The notes under the pieces were generated by a model. It was not told where the DNA came from and searched no databases. It was given only the letters and a program-made list of their open reading frames with translations. Source: Monosporascus cannonballus (taxonomy: Eukaryota; Ascomycota; Sordariomycetes; Xylariales). From it: 64,000 bases of DNA. Positions 22,025 through 36,205 of the stretch are shown here, in pieces. The stretch spans positions 1-64,000 of the forward strand of contig QJNS01000295.1 of NCBI GenBank assembly GCA_004154925.1, given 5' to 3'. The stretch's first letter is position 1. Every line of letters starts with the position of its first letter. The position numbers and the translations under genes were made by a program.

Positions 22025-22180
22025 TGTCACAGAAGAAATTGAGGCTATATTGACAGCTCTGACTTTAAGGAGGGAAGATCTTCCCAAGCCACTAAAGTTG
22101 ATCGAAGTCCTTTTTATAGCCCTTGGTGGAGCTCACCAGGGGTGTCTGATTGGAGCCCTTTTAGACCCCATTTTTCCCAA
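22025..22180. repeat. LTR fragment, family L5
   Basis: Starts TGTCACAGAAGAAATTGAGG and follows the solo LTR at 11380-11540 closely to CCATTTTTCCCA, then diverges before the expected TGACA end. It directly precedes gag-like sequence of relic F, so the element was probably truncated. Confidence 0.65.
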
Positions 22181-22199
22181 AACTCTTTTTTCCGACTAT

Positions 22200-22440
22200 T
22201 GTCAGACCCAGCTGAAGTCGATCAAACAGCTAAGCTTTGGCATAGTTTGATCACCTTTTGAAACAAGGCTACTTTATGCACCCTCGGTATCTTTTCCTTT
22301 TAGCTACAGTTGTATTTACGTGTATAAAAGGAGGGTTCGTTACCCTCACCTTCTAGCTAGGACCTTCTAGAGGTCAAGGCAACCTTTAATACACTTCTTC
22401 TTTAGTTATATGCTTCTGTGTGTGATGCCAGGGTCTCATA
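22200..22440 (+). mobile_element. Solo LTR, family L4
   Basis: The 241-bp element starts TGTCAGACCC and ends GGGTCTCATA, with ACTAT at 22195-22199 and 22441-22445. It carries the core GTATAAAAGGAGGGTTCG. It splits the gag relic F, whose frame reads up to FSDY on the left and NFEEKLKANFKNPDKK on the right. Confidence 0.9.
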
Positions 22441-22510
22441 ACTATGTAAACTTCGAGGAAAAATTAAAGGCCAATTTTAAAAACCCAGATAAAAAAAACG
22501 GTTGTGCAAT

Positions 22511-22913
22511 TGTTAAGACCTGACGGGTTGCGGCCTTGGGAGACGGTCGCAACCGGAAAAATGATTAAACCCCTGTAGGTCGAGTTACGTGATGGCTTGA
22601 CAGGATCGATCGTAAAGTTCATAAAGCCGGGCTCGACAGAATCGATCGTAAAGCCTATAAAGCCAGGCTCGACAGGATCGGAAGAATTAAGTATATGTAC
22701 TTTTATTATTTCCATAATTTAACTAGTACCAATTTGCAATAAATTACTTATTAATATTAATCGCTTACAATAAAACATTAAGGTATTTTTGGTATTACGA
22801 AACGTAATACGTTATTATATTTATTTTTTTTTTTAGATTTTTACGACATTTTTGCTAACATAAATCCGTACGATTAAGGTTTAATAATTAGTTAAACCGT
22901 TTAGTTCGTTATA
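22511..22913 (+). repeat. 5' LTR of element A, U3 type V1
   Basis: Starts TGTTAAGACCTGACGGG and ends TTCGTTATA. It contains two and a half tandem units of about 33 bp built on GACAGGATCGATCGTAAAG. The second half (TTATTATTTCCATAATTTAA onward) is shared with the other gypsy LTRs here. Confidence 0.8.
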
Positions 22914-23014
22914 CGTTATAAGTTCTTATTTAGTAATACCGTTAAACTTTAAGCAATATTTAATATTGTTAAAATGTCGACCAGCATTTAGGAAACTTTT
23001 ACGCAGTAGCTTTA

Positions 23015-23445
23015 TGTAACGAACCTGTCATACATCCACCTGGAGGTATGAGCAGTATCCGAAAAAGGTCTTGATTTGCAGGTAATAATAAGGCGAAAAA
23101 TAATTTAATATATTCGTTAAGGAGATTTTAAGATATTCTTCTCTTAATCAAAGAATGGTACAGTTGCCTTTGGCTAAGAACTTAGATTGATAACTAAGGA
23201 ACGAAAAACTAAGTAGGTGGCTATTTACATAGGAAACCCAAACCTTATATATCCTTCTTATCCTTCATATCTTTCATGGTTTCTGGGGATCTCGAGAGAC
23301 CATGGTGTCTGTCGTCTACGAGTCTCCTGGTGTCTTTGGAGATTGACAGAGACCCGAGGTTTATCCGATGGAAGGTGGAGATCCCGAGCGTCTCCAACTT
23401 CCTGGGCCTCCTTTGGGCCTAGTGGAGTCCCTTCTGAACGTAACA
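23015..23445 (+). mobile_element. Solo LTR, family S, nested in element A
   Basis: The 431-bp element starts TGTAACGAACCTGTCATACA and ends TTCTGAACGTAACA. CTTTA flanks both sides (23010-23014 and 23446-23450). The surrounding sequence is collinear with element B near 29120 once it is removed. Its second half is clearly less AT-rich than the host element. A second copy lies at 43188-43610. Confidence 0.9.
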
Positions 23446-23529
23446 CTTTAGGCTCGAATTCGGGTGCTGGAGAAAACAGTCCGATAACTTAGGGTTACGT
23501 TACCTGCTTAAGCCTTTTTTGCCCGTATA

Positions 23530-26500
23530 AAGCCTAAGAAGCCGGAACCTTACGATAGAAAAAATAATTTTTAAACCGTTTTAATTTAGATACGAATTTA
23601 CTTCGTTTTTTAAACCTTAATAACTTAGCGGATATAATCTTAGTAATAAGAATATGCTTAACGGAAAATGCGGTTAATTAATTTAAATTTATTATAAAAA
23701 AATTTTTAAAAATGGGAAAATTAAATAAAAAAATTTATTAATAAGATTTTTTTTATTTTATATTAATTTCGAAGATAAAATATGTAATAATTTCAGTAAT
23801 CCAGATAAAAAACGATTTACGGCTTAATAATTTTTGTAATTTCGATAAAAAAGATTTATATCCAAATACGCCGTAATTTTTAAAACTTTTGCGGTTAAGG
23901 CCGGATAGGAAAACGATAAAACCGATGCCCTTATCGATATATTTTATAAGGTGTTAAAAATAATAGAAAAAATAAAATTATTCGGATTAAATAATTAATT
24001 ATCTTAAATCGATATATTACAAAAACAATTAAGATTAATAACCGACAGTTTGAAAAACGATAGAAAAAAAAGGGATAATATACCTTATAATTAAGGGATA
24101 ACAAATTTAACCAGGGGAAAAAACAAGACGTACCCCCTATTTTTTACGAAACGGCGCCAGGGCTTATAGAATTTGGCGTTATTTACAAATAAAATTAAAG
24201 CTAAATTAAATGTTTTAATTATGGCAAAATGGGATATAAGGCTTATAAATACAGAAAACCCAAAATATTATGATAGGATAATTAAATACTTATACCGAAA
24301 AAACAATCCAAAAATAATTAAAAAAACGATAATAAAGTTATTAATGTAATTTAAACCAAATATTCGCCAGGTTTATTACGTTAAGAAATTCGACGAAAAA
24401 TACAAAAAGCCAGAAAGTTAACTTAATAAGTATCGCAAATATAATAAGAAATATTATAAGGATAATTACGCGAACATTAAAATTGGACAAAAAAAGTTTA
24501 TTCCGGAATACCTAATCGGTACGATAAAATGTATGTTATACACTGTCGACGACGAGAATATCTCGATTCCGAAAAATGAAAATAATATATTTACGTACGA
24601 ATTATCCGTATATATTATAAAGAATTCGATTTTTCAAATCGTACCGGAAATAATAAGGACGATAAATAATAATATTAATAATTTCGAATTATAACCCGAA
24701 AAAATATTTAACAGCTGGCCGAAATAAAGAACTGGCCCGAAAAAAAATAATGCCCGTATAAAAACCCTTTTTATTATTATAGATAATATAATTATTAAAT
24801 GGAAAAAGATTAATCCAGTGTATAATAGAAAAATATTGTTAAAAATTATTACGGATCTTTATTTTTAATTGATATTTATTATAAATCCCCGGAAAAAAAG
24901 GTTATTAAGGAAAAAATATATTAATTTATAAAAAGACTTTAAAACAATAATTAAGATAACGTATAATGGGATGCCGTTATAAATATAAAAAAATAATTTA
25001 TTCGATAAGGAAAAAAGATATAGCAAAATGAAAAGAAATTAATACGATTTGAAGGAATAATATGCCGATAATAACGATAAATATAATAATTTAATATGTT
25101 AAACGAAAAAACATGAGTAAAGTTCGATAAATTCGAATAAAAGTTAGAAAAAGAAAATTATTTATAAAAAAGCCGTAAAATAACGAAACCCAGAAAAGTT
25201 ATAAGAAATTCCTAAAAAGATTTTAAATATAACGATAAAAGCTATTAATAACCTTATTATTTTAGATATACAAATAACAACGTATTAATATATTATAATA
25301 GTAAATTACGAAATTTGAAGCGGAAATTATATTATACCAAATATAATTAAGAAGCTTAAACTATTATAAAGATATAAGTTAAAACCTTATATAACGACGA
25401 ATACCGAAAGTTAGGAATTCGTTTACGATAACGGAAAAATTATACGCGAAATTAATTATTTCGAGATTTTTATTTAAGGACGATATTAAATAATTGATTT
25501 CGATATCGTTTTATTCGAAAATTACAATATAATCTTAGGAGTACTATAGATACGTTAATATGGAATTTTAATTAATAAAGGGATTAACTAGGTGAAATTC
25601 GCCTTATACCTTATTAATAAATAAAAAAGAAAAAAATTTGGGATTTTAATATTTAATCGATAATAGCGATAAATGCAGATATAGAGATACGACAGAAATT
25701 TTATTATATAAAGGAATAAAATATAAAAAAAAGTATTAAAGAAAAATATAAAGTATTATTATTATTATTAAAGCAAAATTAAAGTAATAAAATAAGGATT
25801 TAAAATAATAAGAATAATAACCCAAAAAATTAGAAGATTTGATTAATATGTTACCATAATATTACAAATATAAACAATTTTTTAAAAAGACGCTTAATAC
25901 GAAATTATTAAATCATAGCGAATAAAATTATAAAATAGTTTTTAAGAAAAAATTCTTAACGAAATTTTACCTTATTTATAACCTTAGCGGAAACGAATTA
26001 CGTACCTTCAAAAATATCTGAAAAATCGGCTATAAAAAGGATGGATTCGACTTTCGAAATTACCAACAAAATATCCGATATTTTTCGTACCAAAAAAATG
26101 GAAAATTACGACTTATAGTTAATTACGAATAATTAAACGATATCATTATAAAAAATGGAATATTATTACTTTAAATTACGGAAATAAACAATTGATTTTA
26201 CGAAATTAAATAATTTACCGTATTTAATTTTAAAAATAAACATAACCTTATTAGGATTAAGAAAAAATACGAATAAAAAACGGTTTTTAAAACGATATAC
26301 GGATTATTTAAGTATTTGCTTACATTAATAAAATTTACGAACGTATTAATAATTTTCCAACAAATAATTAATTACGTATTACGAAAATATTTCGATATTT
26401 TCGTCGTTTGTTATTTTAATAATATTTTTATATTTTTAAAAACGGAAAAAGTATACGCAAAATACGTTTATAAGGTTTTTCAAACTTTATAAGACGTAAG

Positions 26501-28560
26501 GCTATTTATTAAGGCGAAAAAAAGCTAATTTTATAAATAAAAAGTGGAATATCTGGAATATATTATTATTTTAGGATATATCAGAATAAACTCTAAGAAA
26601 ATCGCTGCAATTATAGAATAACAAATGCTAATTATAATCAAAAAAATACAGGCATTTTTTGGATTTGCCAACTATTACAAAAAATTTATTCGAAATTTTA
26701 GCAGAATAATTATACTTTTAATGAACTTTACGAAAAAAACAAAAAAATTTAAATGGATACCAGATACGGAAAAAGTATTTAAGAATATTAAAAATACGAT
26801 TATTAATAAGTTAGTATTCATTATGTACGATTTAAATTGCCCCGTTAAATTAAAAACCGATATTACGAATTACGCGTTAAGCGTAATAATCGGATAACGA
26901 AATAATTAAAGCAAATTATATTTTATTATATTTTTTTCGTACAAATTAAAAGGAGCCGAATTTAATTACGGCATTTTAAATAAGGAATTTATGGCTATTA
27001 TTATAGCATTTCGAAAATTTAGATATTTTTTAAAAAGAAATTTATACCAGGTTAAGGTTTATACGGATTATTAAAATCTTACCCGATTTACTATAATTAG
27101 AAAATTTATAAAACGATAACTTTGTTACGTAAAAAAATTAGCGAATTTCGATTTTGTTATTATTTATAAAAAAGGCTTAAAGAATAACAAAGCAAATATC
27201 TTAAGTAAGCAATTAAATCTCGAAAAAAATTAATTAACGTTAATCATATTATTTTTAATATTATAATAAAAAAATATTTACGCTTACGACAGATTATAAT
27301 AATTCGGGCAATACCTTTTAATATGTACCAGAAAATTTAGCGATATAACGATAATTTCCTAAAAAACTAAAAAACAGACAAAATATAAGTTTCAAAGGAA
27401 TACCAAAAGGATCTAGTACAAGAAATATATAAATATTAGCTACATAAATATCCAGGAATCCACAAAATCTTAGAACGGTTTTAACGTATATATTTCTTTT
27501 TTAAAATAAAATTAACGATATAGAAAATTATACGGTAATACGATATTTATGCCAAAGCAAAGATTTAACGATATCAATCATACGGAAAATTATAGCCAGT
27601 ACCAGTTGTAAAACGATTATGTATTTGGTTATATTCGACTTTATTATTAAACTTCTTATATCAGAAACCCTAGCTATAGAAATATATTACGATAATATTT
27701 TCGTAATCGTCGATCGATTTACGAAATTTTCCTATTTTGTACTATATTACGAGGATATAAACGCCGAACAAATAATATATATTTTCTTTAAACATATTTT
27801 CAGCATATACGGATTATTTATGGAAATTATTTTAAATAAAGAATTAATATTCGCATTAAAATTTTAACAAAACTTAATAACATAAATCGATTTAAATTAT
27901 AAGTTATTTAAAATATTTAAACTTTAAACGAATAAATAAATAAAACGAATAAATCAAATTTTAAAAACTTATTTACGATATTATATTAATTACAAACAAA
28001 ATAATTGAATTAAGAAATTACTAATCGTATAATTAGCTTATAATACTAATTATTATAAAAACATTAAAATAATATTAACGAACGTAAATTTTGGTTTTTT
28101 CCAAAAGTTTATAAAAAAGTACGTAATAATTATCTAATTAATATTAAAACAATTTTAACAATAAAATAAATACGATAATTATATTAAAAAATAAAAATAA
28201 ATTTCGAATTTGTACAAAATTAAATAAGTAAATATTATAATTAAAAAAAGTTAAAAAATTAATTTTTAAAAAAGGGAAGATAGTTTTCTTTGTTATTAAA
28301 AATATTTAAATAAAACGACTTAATAAAAAATTCGATTTCAAATATATTGGTTTATATAAAATCGTTAAAAAAGAACTTAGAAAATAATTATTAATTAAGG
28401 TTTTTGCTAAAAGTTAAATTTTATTTAATTTTTTATATTTCTTTATTCGAATTAATAGCAGAAATAATTAAGGTATATACGGTATAAGATAATACGGAAA
28501 TAAAAAATAAACAAATATACGAACTGGAGAAAATCCTCGATATGCGAAAATAAAATGGAC
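23530..28560 (+). pseudogene. gag-pol relic of element A
   Basis: Degenerate Ty3/gypsy polyprotein with frequent stops. The gag zinc knuckle at 24211-24252 keeps C-x2-C-x4-H-x4-C spacing but reads C, Y, Y, Y. The reverse transcriptase catalytic box at 26412-26423 reads Y-F-N-N instead of Y-L-D-D. IQAFFGFANYYKKFIRNF at about 26646-26700 is the conserved C-terminal RT segment, followed by the RNase H start KTDITNYALSVIIG. Integrase core traces include FVIVDRFTKFSYF at about 27700. All changes fit C-to-T or G-to-A. The element cannot be active. Confidence 0.8.
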
Positions 28561-28618
28561 TTACCTAATACCTAATTAAATGGAAGAAATATCCGAATTC
28601 CGAGAACATCTGGAAACC

Positions 28619-29018
28619 TGTCATGGCCCAACGGGCCACGGTCTCCAAAAACGGTCTCTCACGGTCCAACCACAAATGCTCGGTGGGGCAGGTCACATAA
28701 TGGATCACCAACTTACTAATAATAAACCAATAAGCCGGATCACCAACTTACTGATAATAAACCAGTAAGCCGGATCATTAACTTACAGATAATAAGCTAA
28801 TGAGCTAAGGAAAAATATATACGCTTATTATTTCCATAGTTTAAATAATATTAACTTATAATACTTATTAATATTAATTGTTTATAATACGCTTTTGCAT
28901 TTTGGTATTAAAAGATATAATTAAGTTATTTTATTATTACAAAGTTTTATAATACTCCTGCTAACATAAACCCGTACGACTAAGATTTAATAATTGGTTA
29001 AACTGCATAGCCGTCATA
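28619..29018 (+). repeat. 5' LTR of element B, U3 type V2
   Basis: Starts TGTCATGGCCCAACGGGCCA and ends GCCGTCATA. It contains three tandem units of about 38 bp (GGATCACCAACTTACT and variants). The first 80 bp are clearly less AT-rich than the surroundings. Confidence 0.85.
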
Positions 29019-32000
29019 CGTTATAAACTTTTATTTAATAATACGGTCAAACTTTAAGCAACATTTAACATTGTTAAAATATCGACTAATATTTAGAAAA
29101 CCCCTACTTAACAGTTCCAGGCTCGAATTCGGGAACTGGAAAAAGAAATCCTACAAATTAGGGCTACGCTACTTACTCAAACCTTTTTCGCCCGTATAAA
29201 GCCCAAAAAGCCGGAACCTTACAATAAAAAAAATAACCTTTAAACTTTCTTAATTTAGGCACGAATTTACTTTCGTTTTTTAAACCTTAATAATCCAGCG
29301 GATATAATTTTAACAATAAAAACATATTTAACGAAAAATACGGCTAATTAATTTAAGCCCATTATTAAAAGTTTTTTAAAAATAGAAAAATTAAATAAGA
29401 AAAATTTTATTAACGAAATTTTTTCGTTTTATATTAAGTTCAAAAATAAAGTACGTAATAATTTTGATAATTCGGATAAAAAACGATCTGTAATATAATA
29501 ATTCTTATAATTTCGATAAAAAAAATCCGTATTTAAAAATACCGTAACCTTTAAATATTTTGCGGCCAAAGTAAAATAAGGAAATAATACAGCCGATATC
29601 TTTATCGATATATTTTATAAAGAATTGAAAAATAATATAAAAAATAGAATTATTCGAATTAAACGATTAATTACTTTAAACCGGTATATTATAAAAATAA
29701 TTAAAATTAATAATGGATAATTTGAAAAATAAGAAGAAAAAAAAACAATATATCCCGTATTTAAAATATAACAAATTTAACCAGGGAAAGAAAAACGTAC
29801 TTCCTACTTTTTATAAAACGGCGTTAAGACATATAGAATTTAACGTTACCTATAAACAAAACTAGAAGCAGATTAAATATTTTAATTACGGCAAAATAAA
29901 ATATAAAGTTTACAAATATAAAAAACCCAAGAAATTATAACAAAATAACTAAACCCTTATATCGAAAAAACAATTCAAAAATAACTAAGAAAACGACAAC
30001 AAAGTTATTAACATAATCCAGGCCAAATATATATCAGGCCTATAACAAAAGGTCTAATATAAGCTATTACGACAAAATATTTAATACGGAATAAAAAAAG
30101 CTAAAAAGCTAGCTTAACAACTATCGCGAACATAATAAAAAACATTATAAAAATAATTACGCAAATATCAAGGTTAAACAAAAATAATGTGCCCCAGAAC
30201 TTTTAATGGATATAGCAGAATATACGCTATATATTATCGACGACGAAACAATTCCAAGTTCGAAAAATAAAAATAACATATTTATAAATAAATTACCCGT
30301 ATGTATTATAAAAGATTTAATTTTTTAAACCGTATCGAAAATAACAAAAATAATAAATAATAATATTAATAATTTTAAATTATAAGCCCCAAAAATATCC
30401 AGCAATTAGCCGAAACAGAAAGCTGGCCCAAAAATAATAATATTCGTAAAAAAACCCCTTTTATTATTATGGATAATATAATTACCAAATGAAAGAAAAG
30501 TTAATTTAACGTATAATTAAAAAGCATTATTAAAAAGTTATTACGGATTTTTATTTTTAATTAATATTTATTATAAATCTTTATAAAAAAAGCTATTAAA
30601 GAAAAAATACGTTAATTTATAGAAAATCTTTAAAATAATAATTAAGATAACGTATAATAAAATATAATCGCGAATATAAAAAAATAATTTATTCGATAAG
30701 AAAAAAAACTGTAGCAAAACTAAAAGCAATTAATACGGCTTAAAGGAATAATACGCCGACAATAACAACAAATACAACAACTTAACGCACTAAACGAAAA
30801 AATATAAATAAAGTTTAACAGATTCGAACAAAAATTAAAAGAAAAAAATTACCTATAAGAAAATCGCAAAATAACAAAACCTAAAAAATCAAAAGAAATT
30901 CCCAAAAGAAACTTTAAAAGTAACGATAAAAAACGTTAATAATGTTATTACTTTAGATATACGAATCAAAACGTACTGGTATACCGCAATAAAAAATTAC
31001 GGAACTTTAAACAGAAATTATATTATACGAAATATAATTAATAAGTTTAAACTATTATAAAAATATAAGTTAAAATCTTATATAATAACGAATACCGAAA
31101 GTCAGAAATTTATTTACGATAACAAAAAAATTATACGCGAAATTAATTATTTCAAGAGTTTTATTAAAAAATAATACCAAATAATTAATTTCGATATTAT
31201 TTTATTCGAAAATTACGATATAATCTTAAAATTACCATAAATACGTTAATACGGAATCTTAATTAATAATAAAACTGGCCAAATAAAACTCGCCTTATAT
31301 CTTATTAACGGATATAAAAAAAATTAAAATCTTAACACTTAATTAATAATAATAACGAATATAAGCATAAAGATATAACAAAAACCTTATTACTTAAAAA
31401 AACAAAAGATAAAACAAAAACGGATATTAAAAAAATACGACATATTCTTATTACTATTAAAATAAAATTAAAATAATTAAATAATAATTTTAAAGAAATA
31501 AAAATAGTAACTCGAAAAATTAGAAAATCTAATTAATATATCACTATAATACTATAAATAAAAGCAGCTTTTTTAAAAAAACTTAATATAAAGTTATTAA
31601 AACATAATAAATAAAATTATAAAATAAATTTTAAAAAAAGATTTTCGACGAAATTTTACCTTATTTATAATCTTAACGGAAATAAATTACGTATTTTTAA
31701 AAACAATACCTGGAAAATCGATTACAAAAAAAATAGATTTAATTTTGGAAATTATTAACAAATTACCTAATATTTTTTATACTTAAAAAAATAAAAAATT
31801 ATAATTTATAATTAATTATTAATTATTAAATAAAATTACTATTAAAAATTAAATATTATTATTTCTAACTACGGAAATAGAAAACCAAATTTACGGAACT
31901 AAATAATTTATTGCATTCAATTTTAAAAATAAATATAACCATATTAAAATCATAAAAAAATACAAATAAAAAATAATTTTCCAAAAAATACGAATTATTT

Positions 32001-34918
32001 AAATATTTAATTATATTAATAAGATTTACGAACATATTAATAACCTTTTAGCAAATAATTAATTACATATTACAAAAATACCTTAATATTTTCGTTATTT
32101 ATTATTTTAGCGACATTTTCATTTTTTAAAAACAAAAAAGATATATATAAAATACGTTTATAAAGTTTTTTAAGTTTTATAAAATATAATGCTATTTATT
32201 AACATAAAAAAAATTAATTCCATAAGCAAAAAATAAAATATCTAAAATATATTATTACCTTAAAATATAGCAAAATAAACCTTAAAAAAATCGTTATAAT
32301 TATAAAATAATAAATACAAATAATAATTAAAAAGATATAAATATTTCGTAAATTCGCCAATTATTATAGGAAATTTATTCAAAACTTCAGCAAAATAATT
32401 ACATCCTTAATAAACCTTATAAAAAGATTCAAATAAATGCCAAATATAGAAAAAGTATTTCGAGAAATTAAGAATATAATTATTAACAAATTAATATTAA
32501 TTATATATGATTTAAACTGCCTTATTAAACTAAAAACCAATATTTTAAATTATACATTAAATATAATAATCGGATAACCAAATAATTAAAATAAATTATA
32601 CCTTATTATATTCTTTTCGTATAAATTAAAAAAACCAAATTTAATTATAGCATTTTAAATAAAAAGTTTATCACCATTATTTTGGTATTTCGGAAATTTA
32701 CTTATTTTTTTAAAAAAAACTTATATTAAATTAAAGTTTATATGGATTATTCAAATTTTACCCAATTTACCATAATTATGGAACGTATAAAATAATAATT
32801 TTATTACGCAGAAAAATTAACGAATTTTGATTTCGTTATTATTTATAAGAAAAGTTTAAAAAATAACAAGGTAAATACCTTAAGTAAATAACTAGATTTC
32901 GAAAAAATATTAATTAAAATTAATTATATAATTTTCGATACCATTATAAAAAGATATTTACGTTTATAATAAATTATAATAATTCGAATAATATTTTTCG
33001 ATATATATTAAAAAATTTAATAATATAATAATAATTTTTTTAAGAAAACAAAAAATAAATAAAAGATAAATATTAAAAATATTTCCAAAAGTATTTAATA
33101 CGAAAAAATATATAAATATTAGTTATACGGATATCTAAAGATTTATAACACTTTAAAGCAATTTCAAAGTATATAATTTTTTTTAAAATAAAATTAATAA
33201 TATAAAAATTTATACAGCAATATAATATTTACGCTAAAGCGAAAACTCGACGATATAAACTATACGGAAAATTATAATTATTATTAATTACAAAATAACT
33301 GTAATATTTAATTATATTTAATTTTATTATTAAACTTTTTATACTAAACATTTTAATTACGAAAATATATTATAACAATATTTTCGTAATTGTGAATTAA
33401 TTTATAAAATTTTCTTATTTTTTATCATATTATAGGGATATAAACGCCGAATAACTGGTATATATTTTCTTTAAATATATTTTTAATATATACGGATTAT
33501 TAATAAAATTTATTTTAAATAAATAATTAATATTCGTATTTAAGTTTTAACAAAGCCTTATAACATAAATTAACTTAAATTATAAATTATATAACGTATT
33601 TAAATTTTAAAAACTTATTTATATTATTATATTAATTACGAATAAAATAATTAAATTAAGAAATTATTCATTACATAATTAACTTATAACATTAATTACT
33701 ATAAAAATATTAAAATAATATTTATAAACGTAAATTTTGATTTTATTTCAGAAATTTATAAAAAAATATACGATAATAATTTAATTAATATGAAGTTTAT
33801 CTTTAGGTTAAAATAATTACGATAATTATACCAAAAAATAAAAATAAAACGAAAATTCGTACGGAATTAAATAAATAAATATTATAATTAAAAAAAGTTT
33901 AAAAAAACTAATTTTCAAAAAAGGGAAAATGATTTTCCTTCTTACTAAAAATATTTAAATAAAAAGATTTAATAAAATATTCGATTTTAAGTATATCGGT
34001 TTATATAAAATTGCCAAAAAATCTCAAAAAATAGTTATTAATTAAAATTCTTTTTAAATATTAAATTCTATTTAATCTTTTATGTTTTTTTTATTAAAAT
34101 TAATAAGAGATATAATTAAAATATATACGGAATAAACTAATATAAAAATAAAAAATAAATAAGTTTATAAAATAATTTTTTTTTCGATATATAAAAATGA
34201 AACGGATTTATCAAATCCCTAATTAAATAAAAAAAGTACCCAGATTTCGAAAATACCTGGAAACTTGCTACAAATCTTATTAACGTTTAACGCTTATTAA
34301 AAATTTTTTATTAATAATAATAAAATTATGAAAAATAATAATATGTTAATTTATAAAATTCAAAAAAGGAAACCCTTAATTTACTATAATCTAATTAATT
34401 ACGTTTATTTTATTTAAGGCTTATATTTTGATTATAAATTTTGATTTTAATCGTACGAAATTGTTAAAATTATTTAAGAATTAAAAAATACGATTAACAA
34501 ATTTCGTACCGTAGGATTAATAATATTGGCGTTAATAACGTATACGAAAAAAACGCGCAAAAAATTTAGATAAAGATTTTTCGGCCGTTAATTTTTCTTT
34601 TAATTTTTTCGATTTTGCGATATAACAATTAATTATAAAAATAAAGATTTTTATTCCGTTATATGAACAACTTCGACGAATGTATTTTTTATAACGAGAA
34701 ACCTTATTTATTATTTGGTAAGTAAGCTGCCGGGCAAAATAAAAAGAATAAAATATTCTATTAAAATCTTTAAATCTAATTAAATTGATTAAAATAAATC
34801 GTTATTTAAATTTGCGAAAACGACGTTTAAATATACCAAATAACATGTTAAATGGATATGAAAAGTTTATTAAAAAAAAGGAAATTTTAAAGGCAAAATT
34901 TATGGAAAAAGGAAATTA

Positions 34919-35283
34919 TATTGTGGTCTAACGCGCCACGGTTTCCAAAAACGGTTTTTTACGGTTTAATTATAAATATTCGATAAAGCAAATTTCGTAA
35001 TAAATTATTAACTTATTAATAATAAATTAATAAGCCGAATTATTGATCTATTAATAATAAATCAATAAATTAAAGAAAAATATATACGTTTATTATTTTT
35101 ATAATTTAAATAATATTAATTTATAATATTTATTAATAGTAATCGTTTATAATATATTTTTATACCTTAATATTAAGAAATATAATTCAGTTATTTTATT
35201 ATTACAAAATCTTACAATATTCCTATTAACATAAATCCGTACGATTAAGGTTTAATAGTTGGTTAAACCGTATAGCCGTTATA
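34919..35283 (+). repeat. 3' LTR of element B, U3 type V2
   Basis: Homologous to 28619-29018 but shorter by about one tandem unit and more AT-rich. It ends TATAGCCGTTATA. The two LTRs of this element have clearly diverged since insertion. Confidence 0.8.
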
Positions 35284-35951
35284 AAACCCGTTAGAAATCT
35301 TATTAGCGCTTAATATTTATTAAAAAACTTTTACTAGTATCGCCGAGATTAATAAGGTTAAAAATTCCTTAATCGATAGATAGCTAATTAACGGAATTAA
35401 GGTTGAACTAATCGAAAGAAATTACGGCCTTTGCCGATATGGCCTGGGCGGCCTTTAATTTGGCTTATTTTTTTAACGTTTTAATTTATTTAATTTCTTT
35501 AGGGACCGAAGCTTACGAGATAATATACGTATTATATGGTCGGCTTATAATTTTTTTTGCTTATAAAAATAACGAACTTTAGTTTATGTTTATTTTTTTT
35601 CCTTTTTAGCTTTTTTAAGTTCCGTTTTAATCTTAAGGTAATTGGAAACGAACTTTTCAAATTAAAAAAATAAAAAAACCGTTAACATTATAAAGGCTTT
35701 GGTTTCGTATTATGTATTTTTTGTACTAGGAGAAATCCGACGAAAAAATATAACAAAATAACAAATTGCGATAAGTATAATAAAAATATATAAGTATATT
35801 TATAATTCAAAAACTAATTAATTTAAGTAAATTATTTTGTTTTTTTGTTTTTTTATTAATTTATTTTTTAATACAATCCGGTATAATAATAAAAGGAGGA
35901 CTTATAAAAAAAAGAAATTTTCGGGACGAAAATTATAAAAAGGAAAAATCG

Positions 35952-36205
35952 TTTTAAAATTTAATAGGTTATATCCTGAGGAAACGGTCGTAACCGAAAA
36001 AATGATTAAATTTTTATAAGTTAAGTTATGTAATAATTCGATAAAATTAATTATAAAACCTATAAAGCCGAGTTTAATAAGATCGATCGTAAAGCTTATA
36101 AAGCCAAATTCAACAAAATCGAAAAAATCAAATATATATATTTTTATTATTACAAACCTGTACGATTAAGCTTTAATAATTACTTAAACCATTTAGTTTG
36201 TTATA
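35952..36205 (+). repeat. 3' LTR of element A, U3 type V1
   Basis: Matches 22511-22913 through GGAAACGGTCGTAACCGAAAA and the 33-bp unit, then ends TTTGTTATA. It is about 150 bp shorter than the 5' LTR because part of the middle is missing. Confidence 0.75.

Larger units (their letters stand above)
28619..35283 (+). mobile_element. Ty3/gypsy element B, complete, nested in A
   Basis: The LTRs are 28619-29018 and 34919-35283, both U3 type V2. AAACC lies directly outside on both sides (28614-28618 and 35284-35288), so B inserted as a unit into the 3' part of A. The order of coding traces is gag, RT and integrase on the plus strand. The zinc knuckle near 29880 has lost all four ligands (all Tyr codons), and the RT box near 32095 reads Y-F-S-D. 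The inner region is the most AT-rich of the block. Confidence 0.85.
22511..36205 (+). mobile_element. Ty3/gypsy element A, split by B and by a solo LTR
   Basis: The 5' LTR is 22511-22913 and the 3' LTR 35952-36205, both of U3 type V1. The flanks are GCAAT (22506-22510) and ATAAT (36206-36210), which differ only by C-to-T and G-to-A. The inner part runs 22914-28618 and resumes at 35284-35951. Its sequence across the join (AAACCCG and on) matches the uninterrupted 3' region of element C near 42102. Without inserts the element is about 6.6 kb. Confidence 0.8.

Noticed and set aside
28619..29018. LTR shared by two tandem gypsy elements
   Set aside because: AAACC on both sides of 28619-35283 and the continuation of A at 35284 show that B is nested in A.
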